From contig DIBR01000064.1 in NCBI GenBank assembly GCA_002415025.1, forward strand, positions 11,184-75,183: a DNA stretch of 64,000 bases, read 5' to 3'. How positions within the stretch are numbered: position 1 is the first letter of the stretch; each line of letters opens with the position of its first letter. This stretch comes from Spongiibacteraceae bacterium UBA5047 (lineage in GTDB: Bacteria; Pseudomonadota; Gammaproteobacteria; Pseudomonadales; Spongiibacteraceae). The translations under genes and the position numbers were made by a program. The notes under the pieces are model-generated. The model had not been told where the DNA came from. It saw only the letters and a list, made by a program, of their open reading frames with translations, and made no database searches. Of the stretch, positions 25,971 through 34,336 are shown one piece after another.

Positions 25971-28900
25971 ACATCGCGGAACTTTTTGTACGCAACCGTG
26001 TTGCCTCCTGCATGCTTAGCGGGGCGATCGCATTGTTTGGGCTAATAGGCATAGCCAGTGTGGGCTTGGGTAAGTTGCCGAATATCGATGTGCCGCTGAT
26101 CACAATCGCTACAGTGCATCCTGGGGCCAGCCCAGAAGCGGTAGACAGTAGTATTACCGGGGTTATTGAATCGGCTGTTAATACGGTGTCGGGGATCGAC
26201 TATTTGGAATCCTCATCACTCCCCGGTTACTCGCTAGTGCGGGTTAAGTTTAAAACTGGCCTAGATCCCGATATTGCATTCAACGAAATCCAGTCCAAGG
26301 TCAACCAGATCGCTAACCGTCTTCCCCGCGAAGCGCAGACGCCGGTTATCGCTAAGCTCGATGTGAACGCTACACCGGTGGTTTGGGTTGTGCTGCGTGG
26401 TGACCGTAGTCAGGAGCAAATGCACGCCATTGCTCGACATCATATTAAACGTCAGCTAGAAACTATCAATGGCGTAGGGCAGGTCGCGTTCGGTGGCGGA
26501 ATGGAGCGTAAGATCCAGATCAAGCTAGATCTCGTGCGATTATCGTCGTTTAACATGACTGTATCAGACGTAATTGCGGCCATCTCGCGCCAACACGCAC
26601 AGCGTCCTGGCGGCTTTATCGCGACTGGCGATGACGAGCGAATGCTGCATCTGGATATGGAGCATCACAGTATTGAAGCGCTCCGCGGACTCCTTTTAAA
26701 TCAGGGTAGCAATGGGCGAATTACCCTTGGCGATGTTGCCCAGGTGAGCGACGGCTTGGATGATGAGCGCACACAGGTTAGCTATGACGGCGAATCTGTT
26801 ATCGCTATCGCTGTTCAGAAGCTACCCAACGCCAATACGGTTTTAGTCGTGAGGGAAGTCGAACGTCGTTTAAAGGACTCTGTTCAACCGTCGCTACCGG
26901 CAGGAATCAGAGCTGAGCTTGCGATCAATGAAGCTGACGTGATTGGCGAAACAGTGTTGGCCCTACGCGACCACCTGACGACGGGACTATTGTTGGCCAT
27001 TCTGGTTGTCTGGTTTTTTGTACTCAACATTCGATCTACGTTAATAGTCGCTATTGCGATTCCGATCTCTCTGCTTGGCGCGGTAGTGGTTATGTATTTC
27101 AATAACTACTCGTTCAACATTATGTCCATGTCCGCATTGCTATTATTGATTGGTGTAGTCGTCGATGACGCCATTGTTGTGGTGGAGAACATCCATCGAA
27201 AATTTGAGGCGGGCGAACAGAATGCAGATACCGCAGCGATTGAGGGCACCACTGAAGTTGTCGCTCCAGTTGTGGCTGCATCGCTAACCTTGGTGTGTAT
27301 TTTTTCCACCGTCGTATTTATGGAGGGTATGGCCGGCATATTTCTACGATCGTTTGCTGTAATCACTACAGTCGGTGTCTTAGTCTCACTATTCATCTCA
27401 CTTAGTCTGACACCCGCTTTAGGCGCAATACTATTAAGGCCAGAAGGGCAGAGAAGTGGTGTTATTCGGTTTATCGATAAATTTCACGGATGGGTCGAAC
27501 ACCTGTATCGACTAGGACTAATTATCGCCATCCGAAACCGATTATTCATTTTGCTGGTAACACTCACACTTGTTGGTGCAAGTTTTTGGCTAATGACACG
27601 CATGGGTACGGAATTTATTCCAGCAGATGACGAATCTCGACTACAAGTTAAAGTCAAGGCACCCGCAGGGAGTTCTCTCGACTATATGAAACGGAAGGTC
27701 GGTCAGGTTGAGTTCGTATTGGCCAGTCATGTGGAGGTGAAACATTTTCTGACCACCATTGGCGACGTGAATCAGGGCAATGTTAACGAAGCATTAATCA
27801 GTGTGATACTAACGCCCAAACAAGAACGGCAGGTTGGGCAACAGCTTATTATGAGTGAGCTTACCACCGCATTGCGAAAGGTGGCGGGAGTCGAAAGTTA
27901 TGTTAATGCCTTTCCGATACTCAATGGATTGCGCGCCGAAACTATGGAATTACATCTCAGTGGCACTAACCTTCATGCCGTTGCGGAAGTCGCGCAAATG
28001 CTACATGAGCGTATGCGTTCGATCCCCGAGCTGGGGGATGTAGAACTGTCATTGAAGCTTAACCAGCCCATGGTCAGTGTCTCAATAGACCGCGAACGTG
28101 CAGCTAGATTGGGATTGAGTGTTGCGGCTATTGGCGAGACTTTAAGCCTGCTGTCGGCGGGCATAGACGTAGCCTATTTTAATGACTTGCCCTCAGACGG
28201 CGAGCGTTATGATGTCCACCTTAGCGCCGATAAAGGTAGTTTCAATTTAAGCGAGGGCTTTGAAAAGGTTTATTTACGCAACGCCACTGGCGGCCTAATT
28301 CGTTTAGATACTGTGGCCGGGATAGAAGAAACCTACGGCCCTTCAATAATTAATCGTCGTAATCTGGCGTACTCGGCAGCGTTTTATTCGACACCAACAG
28401 TTTCGCTGGGTGAAGCATTAGCGCTCGTTGATGAATTGGCAGTAGACGTACTTCCACCCGGTTACGAACTAAGGCCCGGAGGTCAGGCGGACGAACTAGA
28501 AAAGACCGTTTACTACATTACCTTTGTTTTTCTAACAGGGATGCTGATGGTCTATATGGTTCTTGCCAGCCAGTTCAACTCACTGCTACAACCGTTACTG
28601 GTAATGTTAGCGCAGCCGCTCGCAATAATTGGTGGAGTTGCCGCGCTTTGGGTCGCAGGGCATACGCTAAATATCTATTCCATGATTGGGCTAGTGTTAC
28701 TCGTCGGTTTAGTATCTAAAAATTCTATTTTGCTGATTGATCGCATCAACAATCGCAGGCTTGCGGGTATGGGCACCCACGAAGCGATTCTAGAAGCCTG
28801 CCCTTTGCGACTAAGGCCTGTGCTGATGACCTCACTCACCGTAGTGCTGGCAATGCTTCCGGCTGCGCTTGGACACGGCCCTGGCTCGGGACAATACGGC

Positions 28901-29014
28901 CCCTTAGCCGTAGCGGTGCTTGGCGGCGTGATTAGCTCGACGCTTCTGACTTTATTTGTGGTTCCAGTGGCGTATTCATTGTTGGAGCAATGGCTTGTAG
29001 TGCGGCGTACATGA
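25967..29014 (+). CDS. RND efflux pump inner membrane subunit
   Basis: 1015 residues from a TTG start overlapping the adaptor stop (TTGA). It has the RND layout: a helix near 13-33, a large periplasmic domain, a central helix group containing VVDDAIVVVENIHRKFE (the proton-relay Asp pair of helix 4), a second periplasmic domain and a final helix group with GLVLLVGLVSKNSILLIDR. It belongs to the AcrB/MexF-like HAE1 class rather than heavy-metal pumps. Being coupled to a P450 and an MBL protein suggests export of their product or substrate. Confidence 0.94.
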   Translation: MNIAELFVRNRVASCMLSGAIALFGLIGIASVGLGKLPNIDVPLITIATVHPGASPEAVDSSITGVIESAVNTVSGIDYLESSSLPGYSLVRVKFKTGLDPDIAFNEIQSKVNQIANRLPREAQTPVIAKLDVNATPVVWVVLRGDRSQEQMHAIARHHIKRQLETINGVGQVAFGGGMERKIQIKLDLVRLSSFNMTVSDVIAAISRQHAQRPGGFIATGDDERMLHLDMEHHSIEALRGLLLNQGSNGRITLGDVAQVSDGLDDERTQVSYDGESVIAIAVQKLPNANTVLVVREVERRLKDSVQPSLPAGIRAELAINEADVIGETVLALRDHLTTGLLLAILVVWFFVLNIRSTLIVAIAIPISLLGAVVVMYFNNYSFNIMSMSALLLLIGVVVDDAIVVVENIHRKFEAGEQNADTAAIEGTTEVVAPVVAASLTLVCIFSTVVFMEGMAGIFLRSFAVITTVGVLVSLFISLSLTPALGAILLRPEGQRSGVIRFIDKFHGWVEHLYRLGLIIAIRNRLFILLVTLTLVGASFWLMTRMGTEFIPADDESRLQVKVKAPAGSSLDYMKRKVGQVEFVLASHVEVKHFLTTIGDVNQGNVNEALISVILTPKQERQVGQQLIMSELTTALRKVAGVESYVNAFPILNGLRAETMELHLSGTNLHAVAEVAQMLHERMRSIPELGDVELSLKLNQPMVSVSIDRERAARLGLSVAAIGETLSLLSAGIDVAYFNDLPSDGERYDVHLSADKGSFNLSEGFEKVYLRNATGGLIRLDTVAGIEETYGPSIINRRNLAYSAAFYSTPTVSLGEALALVDELAVDVLPPGYELRPGGQADELEKTVYYITFVFLTGMLMVYMVLASQFNSLLQPLLVMLAQPLAIIGGVAALWVAGHTLNIYSMIGLVLLVGLVSKNSILLIDRINNRRLAGMGTHEAILEACPLRLRPVLMTSLTVVLAMLPAALGHGPGSGQYGPLAVAVLGGVISSTLLTLFVVPVAYSLLEQWLVVRRT

Positions 29015-29028
29015 ATCGTTAATATTTA

Positions 29029-29157
29029 ATGGCGTCTAATGCTGGCCCGGTAATCATATTCAAATATGATGCTACGGTTACGCAGGTTTCGGTGCTGGAT
29101 GAAATGCGTATGTCTGGCTATTTGGATCAAGCTACGCTGCAAAAAAAGATGGCGTGA
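29029..29157 (+). CDS. Small hypothetical protein
   Basis: A 42-residue frame starting MASNAGPVIIFKYDATVTQV and ending QKKMA. There is no convincing Shine-Dalgarno. It may be the remnant of a gene lost from the end of the cargo; I recognise no family. Listed because the surrounding 440 bp otherwise hold only the small minus-strand gene and the repeat. Confidence 0.2.
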   Translation: MASNAGPVIIFKYDATVTQVSVLDEMRMSGYLDQATLQKKMA

Positions 29158-29200
29158 ACGGAGCAAGTGTATTTGCGATCCAAAACCACCGGTGATGCAT

Positions 29201-29383
29201 TCACACTTTTATGCTAAGTAGAATCTGGCGGTAACCTCGAGGCGTTGCCCCATACCAGCGCCACAGAGGACTTCCATCTAGATCGGGATTTTTGACTGTC
29301 CGCTTGTTACCAGAAGGCGACGGCCACCGCTTCTTGCATGTGATCTCTCCAAATTTCTGGGGAGCTATGGAAAAGCGCTGCAA
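29201..29383 (-). CDS. Small Trp-rich hypothetical protein
   Basis: About 60 residues from a TTG start, with GNKRTVKNPDLDGSPLWRWY in the middle. The frame is open back to the stop codon of the nucleotidase-like gene upstream, so it could be a downstream gene or a lost C-terminal extension. The KRTVKNPDLDG part recurs as a fragment at 10838-10879. Basic, Trp-rich peptides of this kind could bind DNA, but I recognise no family. Confidence 0.35.
   Translation of the reverse strand: MQRFSIAPQKFGEITCKKRWPSPSGNKRTVKNPDLDGSPLWRWYGATPRGYRQILLSIKV
29273..29314. repeat. 42-bp direct repeat, right copy
   Basis: Right copy of the 42-bp repeat (39/42 identical to 10838-10879, same orientation). It lies inside the small Trp-rich reading frame on the minus strand and marks the right limit of the catabolic cargo. 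Confidence 0.8.
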
Positions 29384-29461
29384 AGCTTTAAGTCTCTCAT
29401 CGCAGCGCGTTTCCCAAGGTTTAAAATCAGTTTCCCCACTTTTGTTTAATGCCTTGGTTGC

Positions 29462-29968
29462 TCATGCGCCTTTCTTTTGTCTTTTCTGCTCGGGCCCCAG
29501 GTAGTCCAGCACGCTATCCCAGTCAGGAAAGCGCTCACTGCCAAAGTGAAGAAGCTCGCCGGCAAATCCGTCCTGCCCCTTACCCGTTAAATTATCATCA
29601 ATAAGGTAGGCGCCGATATTAAGGGCTTTGTTTGGGCTAATAATGAGCCGATACGCAGCTGCTATGCCCAAATGCTTTTCTACCCACAGGCGCTTCTCTG
29701 TATAGCAGTGCGGGTTTCTAACGCTAGGGGCTGTGAGGATATAGGGATCGAAGTGTGGGCTTTCCATCAACCACTGGAAGCCCTCTACTGCACCGTCAAT
29801 AGGGTTTAGGTCAAGAAAGAACCCAGGTTTGCTGTGTGTGTACATCAGCTCGGGATAAAGCGCCTTGTACTCAAGGTGTGTGGTCATGAAATCGCACAGG
29901 ACAAAGTCCATATCCACGTACACAACCTCTGGCGATGCTACATGTGCGGAGCCACCTACCTCACTCAC
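29462..29968 (-). CDS. 5'(3')-deoxyribonucleotidase-like HAD protein
   Basis: 168 residues from a GTG with AGGAGG 6 nt upstream. The N-terminal HAD motif is YVDMDFVLCDFM (DxDxxLxD, with Phe where Gly is usual), the middle motif is ILTAPS, and the C-terminal acidic motif is LIDDNL. This fits the NT5C family (Pfam PF06941), which removes phosphate from deoxynucleoside monophosphates. It belongs to the island, next to the recombinase module. A role in nucleotide depletion or salvage is speculation. Confidence 0.75.
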   Translation of the reverse strand: MSEVGGSAHVASPEVVYVDMDFVLCDFMTTHLEYKALYPELMYTHSKPGFFLDLNPIDGAVEGFQWLMESPHFDPYILTAPSVRNPHCYTEKRLWVEKHLGIAAAYRLIISPNKALNIGAYLIDDNLTGKGQDGFAGELLHFGSERFPDWDSVLDYLGPEQKRQKKGA

Positions 29969-30114
29969 CAAAAACCTCCTATAAACATACCATCGAAAGC
30001 GTCCTTAACGCTGGCAAGCCTTTCAGTGACGCGCTCTGGAGCTACAAAAACTACGTTTCCAGCCTTATTGGCTTTGTCTTTCCACTGTCCAAGGGAAGTC
30101 CACTGGGCAAATAT

Positions 30115-30549
30115 TCAAACCTGCTCTCCACTCATGAGCTCTATCTTTCGCAGAAGATCGCCAATGAGCACGTTCTGTGCAGCCACAACTGCGTTGAGAT
30201 GGTCGATCTGAAGCTTGTATTCATTCACTGCATGCGAAATTTTTGCATTAACGTGACTTTCGTGCCGCGCGCGAATCCGCTCTAATGAATGCAAAAAAGG
30301 TTCAGGGCGAATTACCTTCTTGTTGGGTACATATCGCTGCTTTTCTTCCTCGACTTGACATGCAAGTATCTCTTGAACCAAGAGAGGGAATTTATCAATT
30401 TTCACCTTGCCAGTATCTCTCAGGGCCTCGCGGGCGACGTTAACTACGCACACATTAGCACCGAGGGGAAGATGTATAGGCTCATTTTTTTTGAGGCGCT
30501 CAAACGCATCACGAAAGTATTGTTCGGCTGTTTTATTACCTGCCATCAT
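30115..30549 (-). CDS. Hypothetical island protein with coiled coil
   Basis: 144 residues starting MMAGNKTAEQYFRDAFERLK, chosen because GAGAGGAAACG precedes the ATG; the frame is open 21 codons further upstream. The N-terminal half is a helical, possibly HTH-like region (NVCVVNVAREALRDTGKVKI) and the C-terminal half (about 95-140) is a long helix suited to a coiled coil. The layout recalls the 211-aa protein at 36122 and TnpC-type accessory proteins of multi-recombinase elements. No family was recognised. Confidence 0.5.
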   Translation of the reverse strand: MMAGNKTAEQYFRDAFERLKKNEPIHLPLGANVCVVNVAREALRDTGKVKIDKFPLLVQEILACQVEEEKQRYVPNKKVIRPEPFLHSLERIRARHESHVNAKISHAVNEYKLQIDHLNAVVAAQNVLIGDLLRKIELMSGEQV

Positions 30550-30612
30550 CGTTTCCTCTCGGGTCACCCGCAATATTATTCTTTGCCATCCTGACTTATA
30601 TCTATTTAACAC

Positions 30613-31166
30613 GTAAAAATGTAGCCCAGTGTTCCTACAAAAACTATTGATAACTAATTGTTTGCTCGGTATTCGCGACGGTCACACTTGGGCCTATACT
30701 AGCTTGTGGTCGCCTTTTTCGTCAGCGCTCATAACTAAATGGGACGCTCCGAATTCTGTGGAACACATACTCACACCGCGGTGGCTATCGGGCCGGATGC
30801 GGATGCAAACCTGTCGTCAATCACCGGCAACCTCGAACCGTATTGATATGCGAAGTAACTTTTGATTTCGTGCCGGAATGAAGCCCTCAAATTGCCGGAA
30901 ACCGCAACAAGCGCCCCCCAGTGGAGCCTGAACTTCCTGTTTGTGCCGTAAAACGCCCGAGCGCTCCGCCGACCGCTTTTACTAGCTACAGCCATTCTTT
31001 GCGCAGGACAAGCACTGTTTTATCTTAAATTGGAGTTGCGAATTTTAACCACAAGGCGGCCAAAGCAGATAACTTTTCGTTGAATCGACACTAACACCAC
31101 ATTTCTCAACTTTCCCGTAGTATTTTTCATGAAATAGTATAGTTTTCATTGGGGAGATAGTCGTGA
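30613..31166. other. Intergenic region before the recombinase genes
   Basis: About 550 bp with no convincing gene. The minus-strand frame at 30771-30995 (74 codons) has no recognised product and no clear ribosome binding site. AT-rich sequence just before 31167 probably carries the promoter of the recombinase operon. A 17-bp segment at 30813-30829 matches, inverted, 10488-10504 with two mismatches. Confidence 0.4.
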
Positions 31167-31403
31167 GTGTACCTTAATAGGTCGGGAGATAGTTTGGACA
31201 AATACATGAGAAGGAAGCCGGTTTACATTGAGCATGTTGAGCCTGTCAGGCAGCTTTTGGCCTCTGCTAAAGGCGCAACGTATATGGCTGATACGCTCCG
31301 CGTTAGCCGGAGTACGCTCTACAACGTCAAGAAGGTGATTGAGGATGAAGGGCGGTTGGACATGGGGCAGGGGAGCATGGAGAGTGCCTGTGGCGCACTT
31401 TAG
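31167..31403 (+). CDS. Small HTH protein, candidate excisionase/regulator
   Basis: 78 residues from a GTG, or 69 from the TTG at 31194, which has GGGAG 5 nt upstream. The middle part, ATYMADTLRVSRSTLYNVKK, is a clear helix-turn-helix. It overlaps the first recombinase gene. In tyrosine-recombinase elements a small DNA-binding protein in this position is often a directionality factor or repressor; here that role is inferred from position only. Confidence 0.6.
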   Translation: MYLNRSGDSLDKYMRRKPVYIEHVEPVRQLLASAKGATYMADTLRVSRSTLYNVKKVIEDEGRLDMGQGSMESACGAL

Positions 31404-32514
31404 GCGAACGGATAGCGCATTAGTTGCCGGTCATGAGGCCGTAAAGGGATTCCCTTTAATTTTGAGTAACTCATATAGAGTTCATTGGATTTCGCTGAGG
31501 TTCTTTTTAAAGGTGTTCTCGGAAGGTGCCACTTTGTCTTCTGTGCACACATACGCGCAGCATATCTTTGACTTAATTAATCAGCTTGAGCATGAATCAG
31601 ACGATGGAATGGGATTTGACCAGATCTACGATGAGTGGCTGGTGTCTTACCGGCATGAAATCATTTCTCGTGGGAATACCGAGAATTACGCATCACAGGT
31701 CCTGCGTACCTGTGTGACTTTCCTTCTGTGGCTTGAGGAGGAAAAGTATATTCACATGGTGATTGGCGAGGGCGCGCTCTACAAGGTTAGGGTCAGGCGC
31801 ACAGCAAAAGGCAATGTCACTCATCCGGCCGCAAAGTCCATGAACGGGGATAAGCGCAAGAGCGTTGCTCCCCGCGCCGAGTGGATTGATATAGTGAAGG
31901 AGTACGGGCCGGCCGACGAAGGCCTGTCTGCTCGATTTGAATTAATGGTTGATTGGGGTGCCGTCTTGCAGCTAAGGGCGCATGAGATTTGCGCATTGAA
32001 GGTTCCCCAGCTGCCAGAATTGAAGACTGCTGAAAATGCAATTCGTGACGGAAGGTTTGTTGACATAACCCTGACAGTGACAAAGGGGGGGAAGTCAAAA
32101 ACTATACCCGTGTCTCCCTTGCTGATAAAAAATACTTGGGAGTTCATTTATTCCGCTAGGCAAAGAATTGTGAACAAGTTCAAGCGGCGAGCCACAAAAA
32201 ATCGGGAAGGTTACGTCGAACCCAAGCAAATATTTCTGTCGGATAAAACTGGACAGGCTTTCAGTCCCGTATCGCTTTCCAATGCCGTGAGGTCTGCGTT
32301 TCTAAAGGCCGTCAAAGATGGCAGGCTGACGATGGATGAACGCGTTTGGCTTCATGGGCTGCGGCACAAAGGGATTCTTAGCGCACTAAAGAAGTTGGAT
32401 GCCGAAGGCATTGATCGCCCTGAAGCTATTGTGAGGCAGATTTCTAGGCACTCAAGTGATGATGCCATGGAGCCGTATTTAACGGATCGATTCAATCGGG
32501 AATTTCATGAGTAA
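31339..32514 (+). CDS. Tyrosine recombinase 1 (TnpA/XerD-like)
   Basis: Up to 391 residues from a TTG; a GTG at 31384 preceded by GGGGAG (376 residues) is the likelier start. The N-terminal SAM-like core-binding domain is followed by a catalytic domain with the first Arg in LQLRAHEICAL, the HxxR motif in LHGLRHKGI, a His in ISRHSSDDAM, and the nucleophile Tyr in EPYLTDRF. The full set suggests an active enzyme. It overlaps the next gene by 8 nt. It is the best candidate for the strand-transferring enzyme of the island. Confidence 0.85.
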   Translation: MRMKGGWTWGRGAWRVPVAHFRRTDSALVAGHEAVKGFPLILSNSYRVHWISLRFFLKVFSEGATLSSVHTYAQHIFDLINQLEHESDDGMGFDQIYDEWLVSYRHEIISRGNTENYASQVLRTCVTFLLWLEEEKYIHMVIGEGALYKVRVRRTAKGNVTHPAAKSMNGDKRKSVAPRAEWIDIVKEYGPADEGLSARFELMVDWGAVLQLRAHEICALKVPQLPELKTAENAIRDGRFVDITLTVTKGGKSKTIPVSPLLIKNTWEFIYSARQRIVNKFKRRATKNREGYVEPKQIFLSDKTGQAFSPVSLSNAVRSAFLKAVKDGRLTMDERVWLHGLRHKGILSALKKLDAEGIDRPEAIVRQISRHSSDDAMEPYLTDRFNREFHE

Positions 32515-34336
32515 GGCGAAGCTGGTAAGGGGCAAGCTGACGGTTGCTGAGCGGGCTGACGTCCACCATATTGCGCCGAGCAATAGGCTAGAGATTGAGA
32601 TGGTTAAGGGTGGCAATATTGATGTGTCTTACCTTAGGGATTTGGATTATTGCGAGTTGCTTGTCCGCGAGTTAAACATATATCTGCGCGGCCAGAGGGC
32701 TGCCCGTGTTGTTGCAAATACCGTATTGAATTATTTGCGCTACGTCGCCTCTGTTCAGGGAGCAGTTAGCTCTCACTCCCTTGACGGCTACAAGGTTTTT
32801 TTGGATGGCAGATCGGATATTGATTTAAGTACGAAGAGTCAGTTGTTTGGTTCGGCGAAGTCCTATATCGGTCGTTTAATGGACGCAGGAATCCTTGAAT
32901 ATTCGCCTTTGGCAAAGAATTTTTCGAAGGGGCATGTAAACGCTAAGTCAACTTTTGTCGATGCGGTTCGTTATGACCTGCCTGGCATAATGAGCGGTAG
33001 GCAGGGGGAAATCGATAGATTAGTCAGTAGGGGGCTTGGTCTAAAACAGGGTGAGCTGGAGGCATTAGCATTCTGTATTTCTTGCATGTCCGCGCTCAGA
33101 AGTTTCGCCGAAGAAAAAGCAAAAGAGTCCATAGCAGACTGGCAATTTGTTGAGGGGGTAGTAGGAGGCTTAGGCAGCGAGGACTTGGTGAAACTTAAAG
33201 GCCGCAGATTTCTAGATGACCCCGACAGGTCTGCTGAGAAGGCAATCTCCATTTTGTATGCGAATCACGGGTGGGCGCTGCCTCCTGACGTTGATGAATG
33301 GCCGGAAGGGATTAGTTATTGGATGCGTAAAAGAGGCGGTTGGCAGGTTTCTAGGCTTAAGGCTGCTTTCTTTCCAAATCTCGTGGCTCTAGGCCCGTTT
33401 GCTGTTCTGGCGCTGGCAGACTCCCGGCTATGCCCGAATGTCGATTCCGTATTTTTTTACGCTTACCTGGATTGCTGCATGCCTTCTGCCGAGCGAGGGA
33501 TGGTCGATGTCTATTTCCAGAAGATTAGGGGGGCTTCCGCGCCAAAATCATTACCTGAAGATGATCCATTGGTGACCTCATTGAGGGCTCTTTCTAATGT
33601 GGTGAGGTCTAGGCTTCCTGAAATGCCGGGGGGCGATGAAATTCTTAGACAGGAGTATGTCAGTTGTTTTTTACACTACTGGACTTTGGATGTCGACGGC
33701 GAAAGGGTTTCATTCATCCGACCTCCAGATCCGAGTTCCACGTCTTTTATAGTCAGGCGTTTTATTAAGGCAGCTGCAAAAGTACATCCTATTCTTGAGC
33801 CATTGATCCCCGTTATTTCAGGTGAGAGCTTTAGACCTACGCATGCTTACATGAAGAAATTGCTGGGTGATTCGATATACAAAATTAAGAATGACCTAAA
33901 TCATAGCCACATTTCTACTACTGACGGATATGTTGACCGAGTGGAAATTCGGACAGTTCTTAACCGTAAGCATCAAGATTTTCAGAAATTTATAGTTGCC
34001 GAATCTGTGGAGCACGTTAAACGTACTGGTAGTGGCTATATTTGCAACTCTGCAAGCATCGAAGAAAAAAACTGCGCAGAGCTTCTTGCTTGCACCGATT
34101 GCGAGGCAAAAAGAATTATTTGGGGTGACGAGGTGCTGGTTGCAGAGTGGCTCGCTTGGGAGAAGGCGATACTAGAAGCAAAGGACCGGCTCATTTTTGA
34201 AAATATTGAAAGGTGGCGCGGCTACTGGGAGCCTAGATTAGTGGAATATCAAACATTGATTGGTAAGACTGCTAAAAAAACAATCAGAGCGGCGAGACTC
34301 ATTCTTGATGATGTGGTGGTGCCATGCATCAATTAG
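32507..34336 (+). CDS. Tyrosine recombinase 2, possibly degenerate (TnpB-like)
   Basis: 609 residues. The C-terminal half contains NDLNHSHISTTDGYVDR, the LGHxxxxTTxxY motif of tyrosine recombinases with its Tyr, but the box before it reads RPTHAYMKKL, so the second catalytic Arg of HxxR appears to be missing. A cysteine group follows (YICNS, KNCAELLACTDCEAKR), reminiscent of a zinc-binding tail. Length is close to Tn554 TnpB (630 aa). It overlaps both neighbours (8 and 13 nt), so it is probably co-translated. Confidence 0.75.
   Translation: MSKAKLVRGKLTVAERADVHHIAPSNRLEIEMVKGGNIDVSYLRDLDYCELLVRELNIYLRGQRAARVVANTVLNYLRYVASVQGAVSSHSLDGYKVFLDGRSDIDLSTKSQLFGSAKSYIGRLMDAGILEYSPLAKNFSKGHVNAKSTFVDAVRYDLPGIMSGRQGEIDRLVSRGLGLKQGELEALAFCISCMSALRSFAEEKAKESIADWQFVEGVVGGLGSEDLVKLKGRRFLDDPDRSAEKAISILYANHGWALPPDVDEWPEGISYWMRKRGGWQVSRLKAAFFPNLVALGPFAVLALADSRLCPNVDSVFFYAYLDCCMPSAERGMVDVYFQKIRGASAPKSLPEDDPLVTSLRALSNVVRSRLPEMPGGDEILRQEYVSCFLHYWTLDVDGERVSFIRPPDPSSTSFIVRRFIKAAAKVHPILEPLIPVISGESFRPTHAYMKKLLGDSIYKIKNDLNHSHISTTDGYVDRVEIRTVLNRKHQDFQKFIVAESVEHVKRTGSGYICNSASIEEKNCAELLACTDCEAKRIIWGDEVLVAEWLAWEKAILEAKDRLIFENIERWRGYWEPRLVEYQTLIGKTAKKTIRAARLILDDVVVPCIN

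Noticed and set aside
30771..30995. 74-codon minus-strand frame before the recombinase genes
   Set aside because: No recognised product; kept only as part of the intergenic description.
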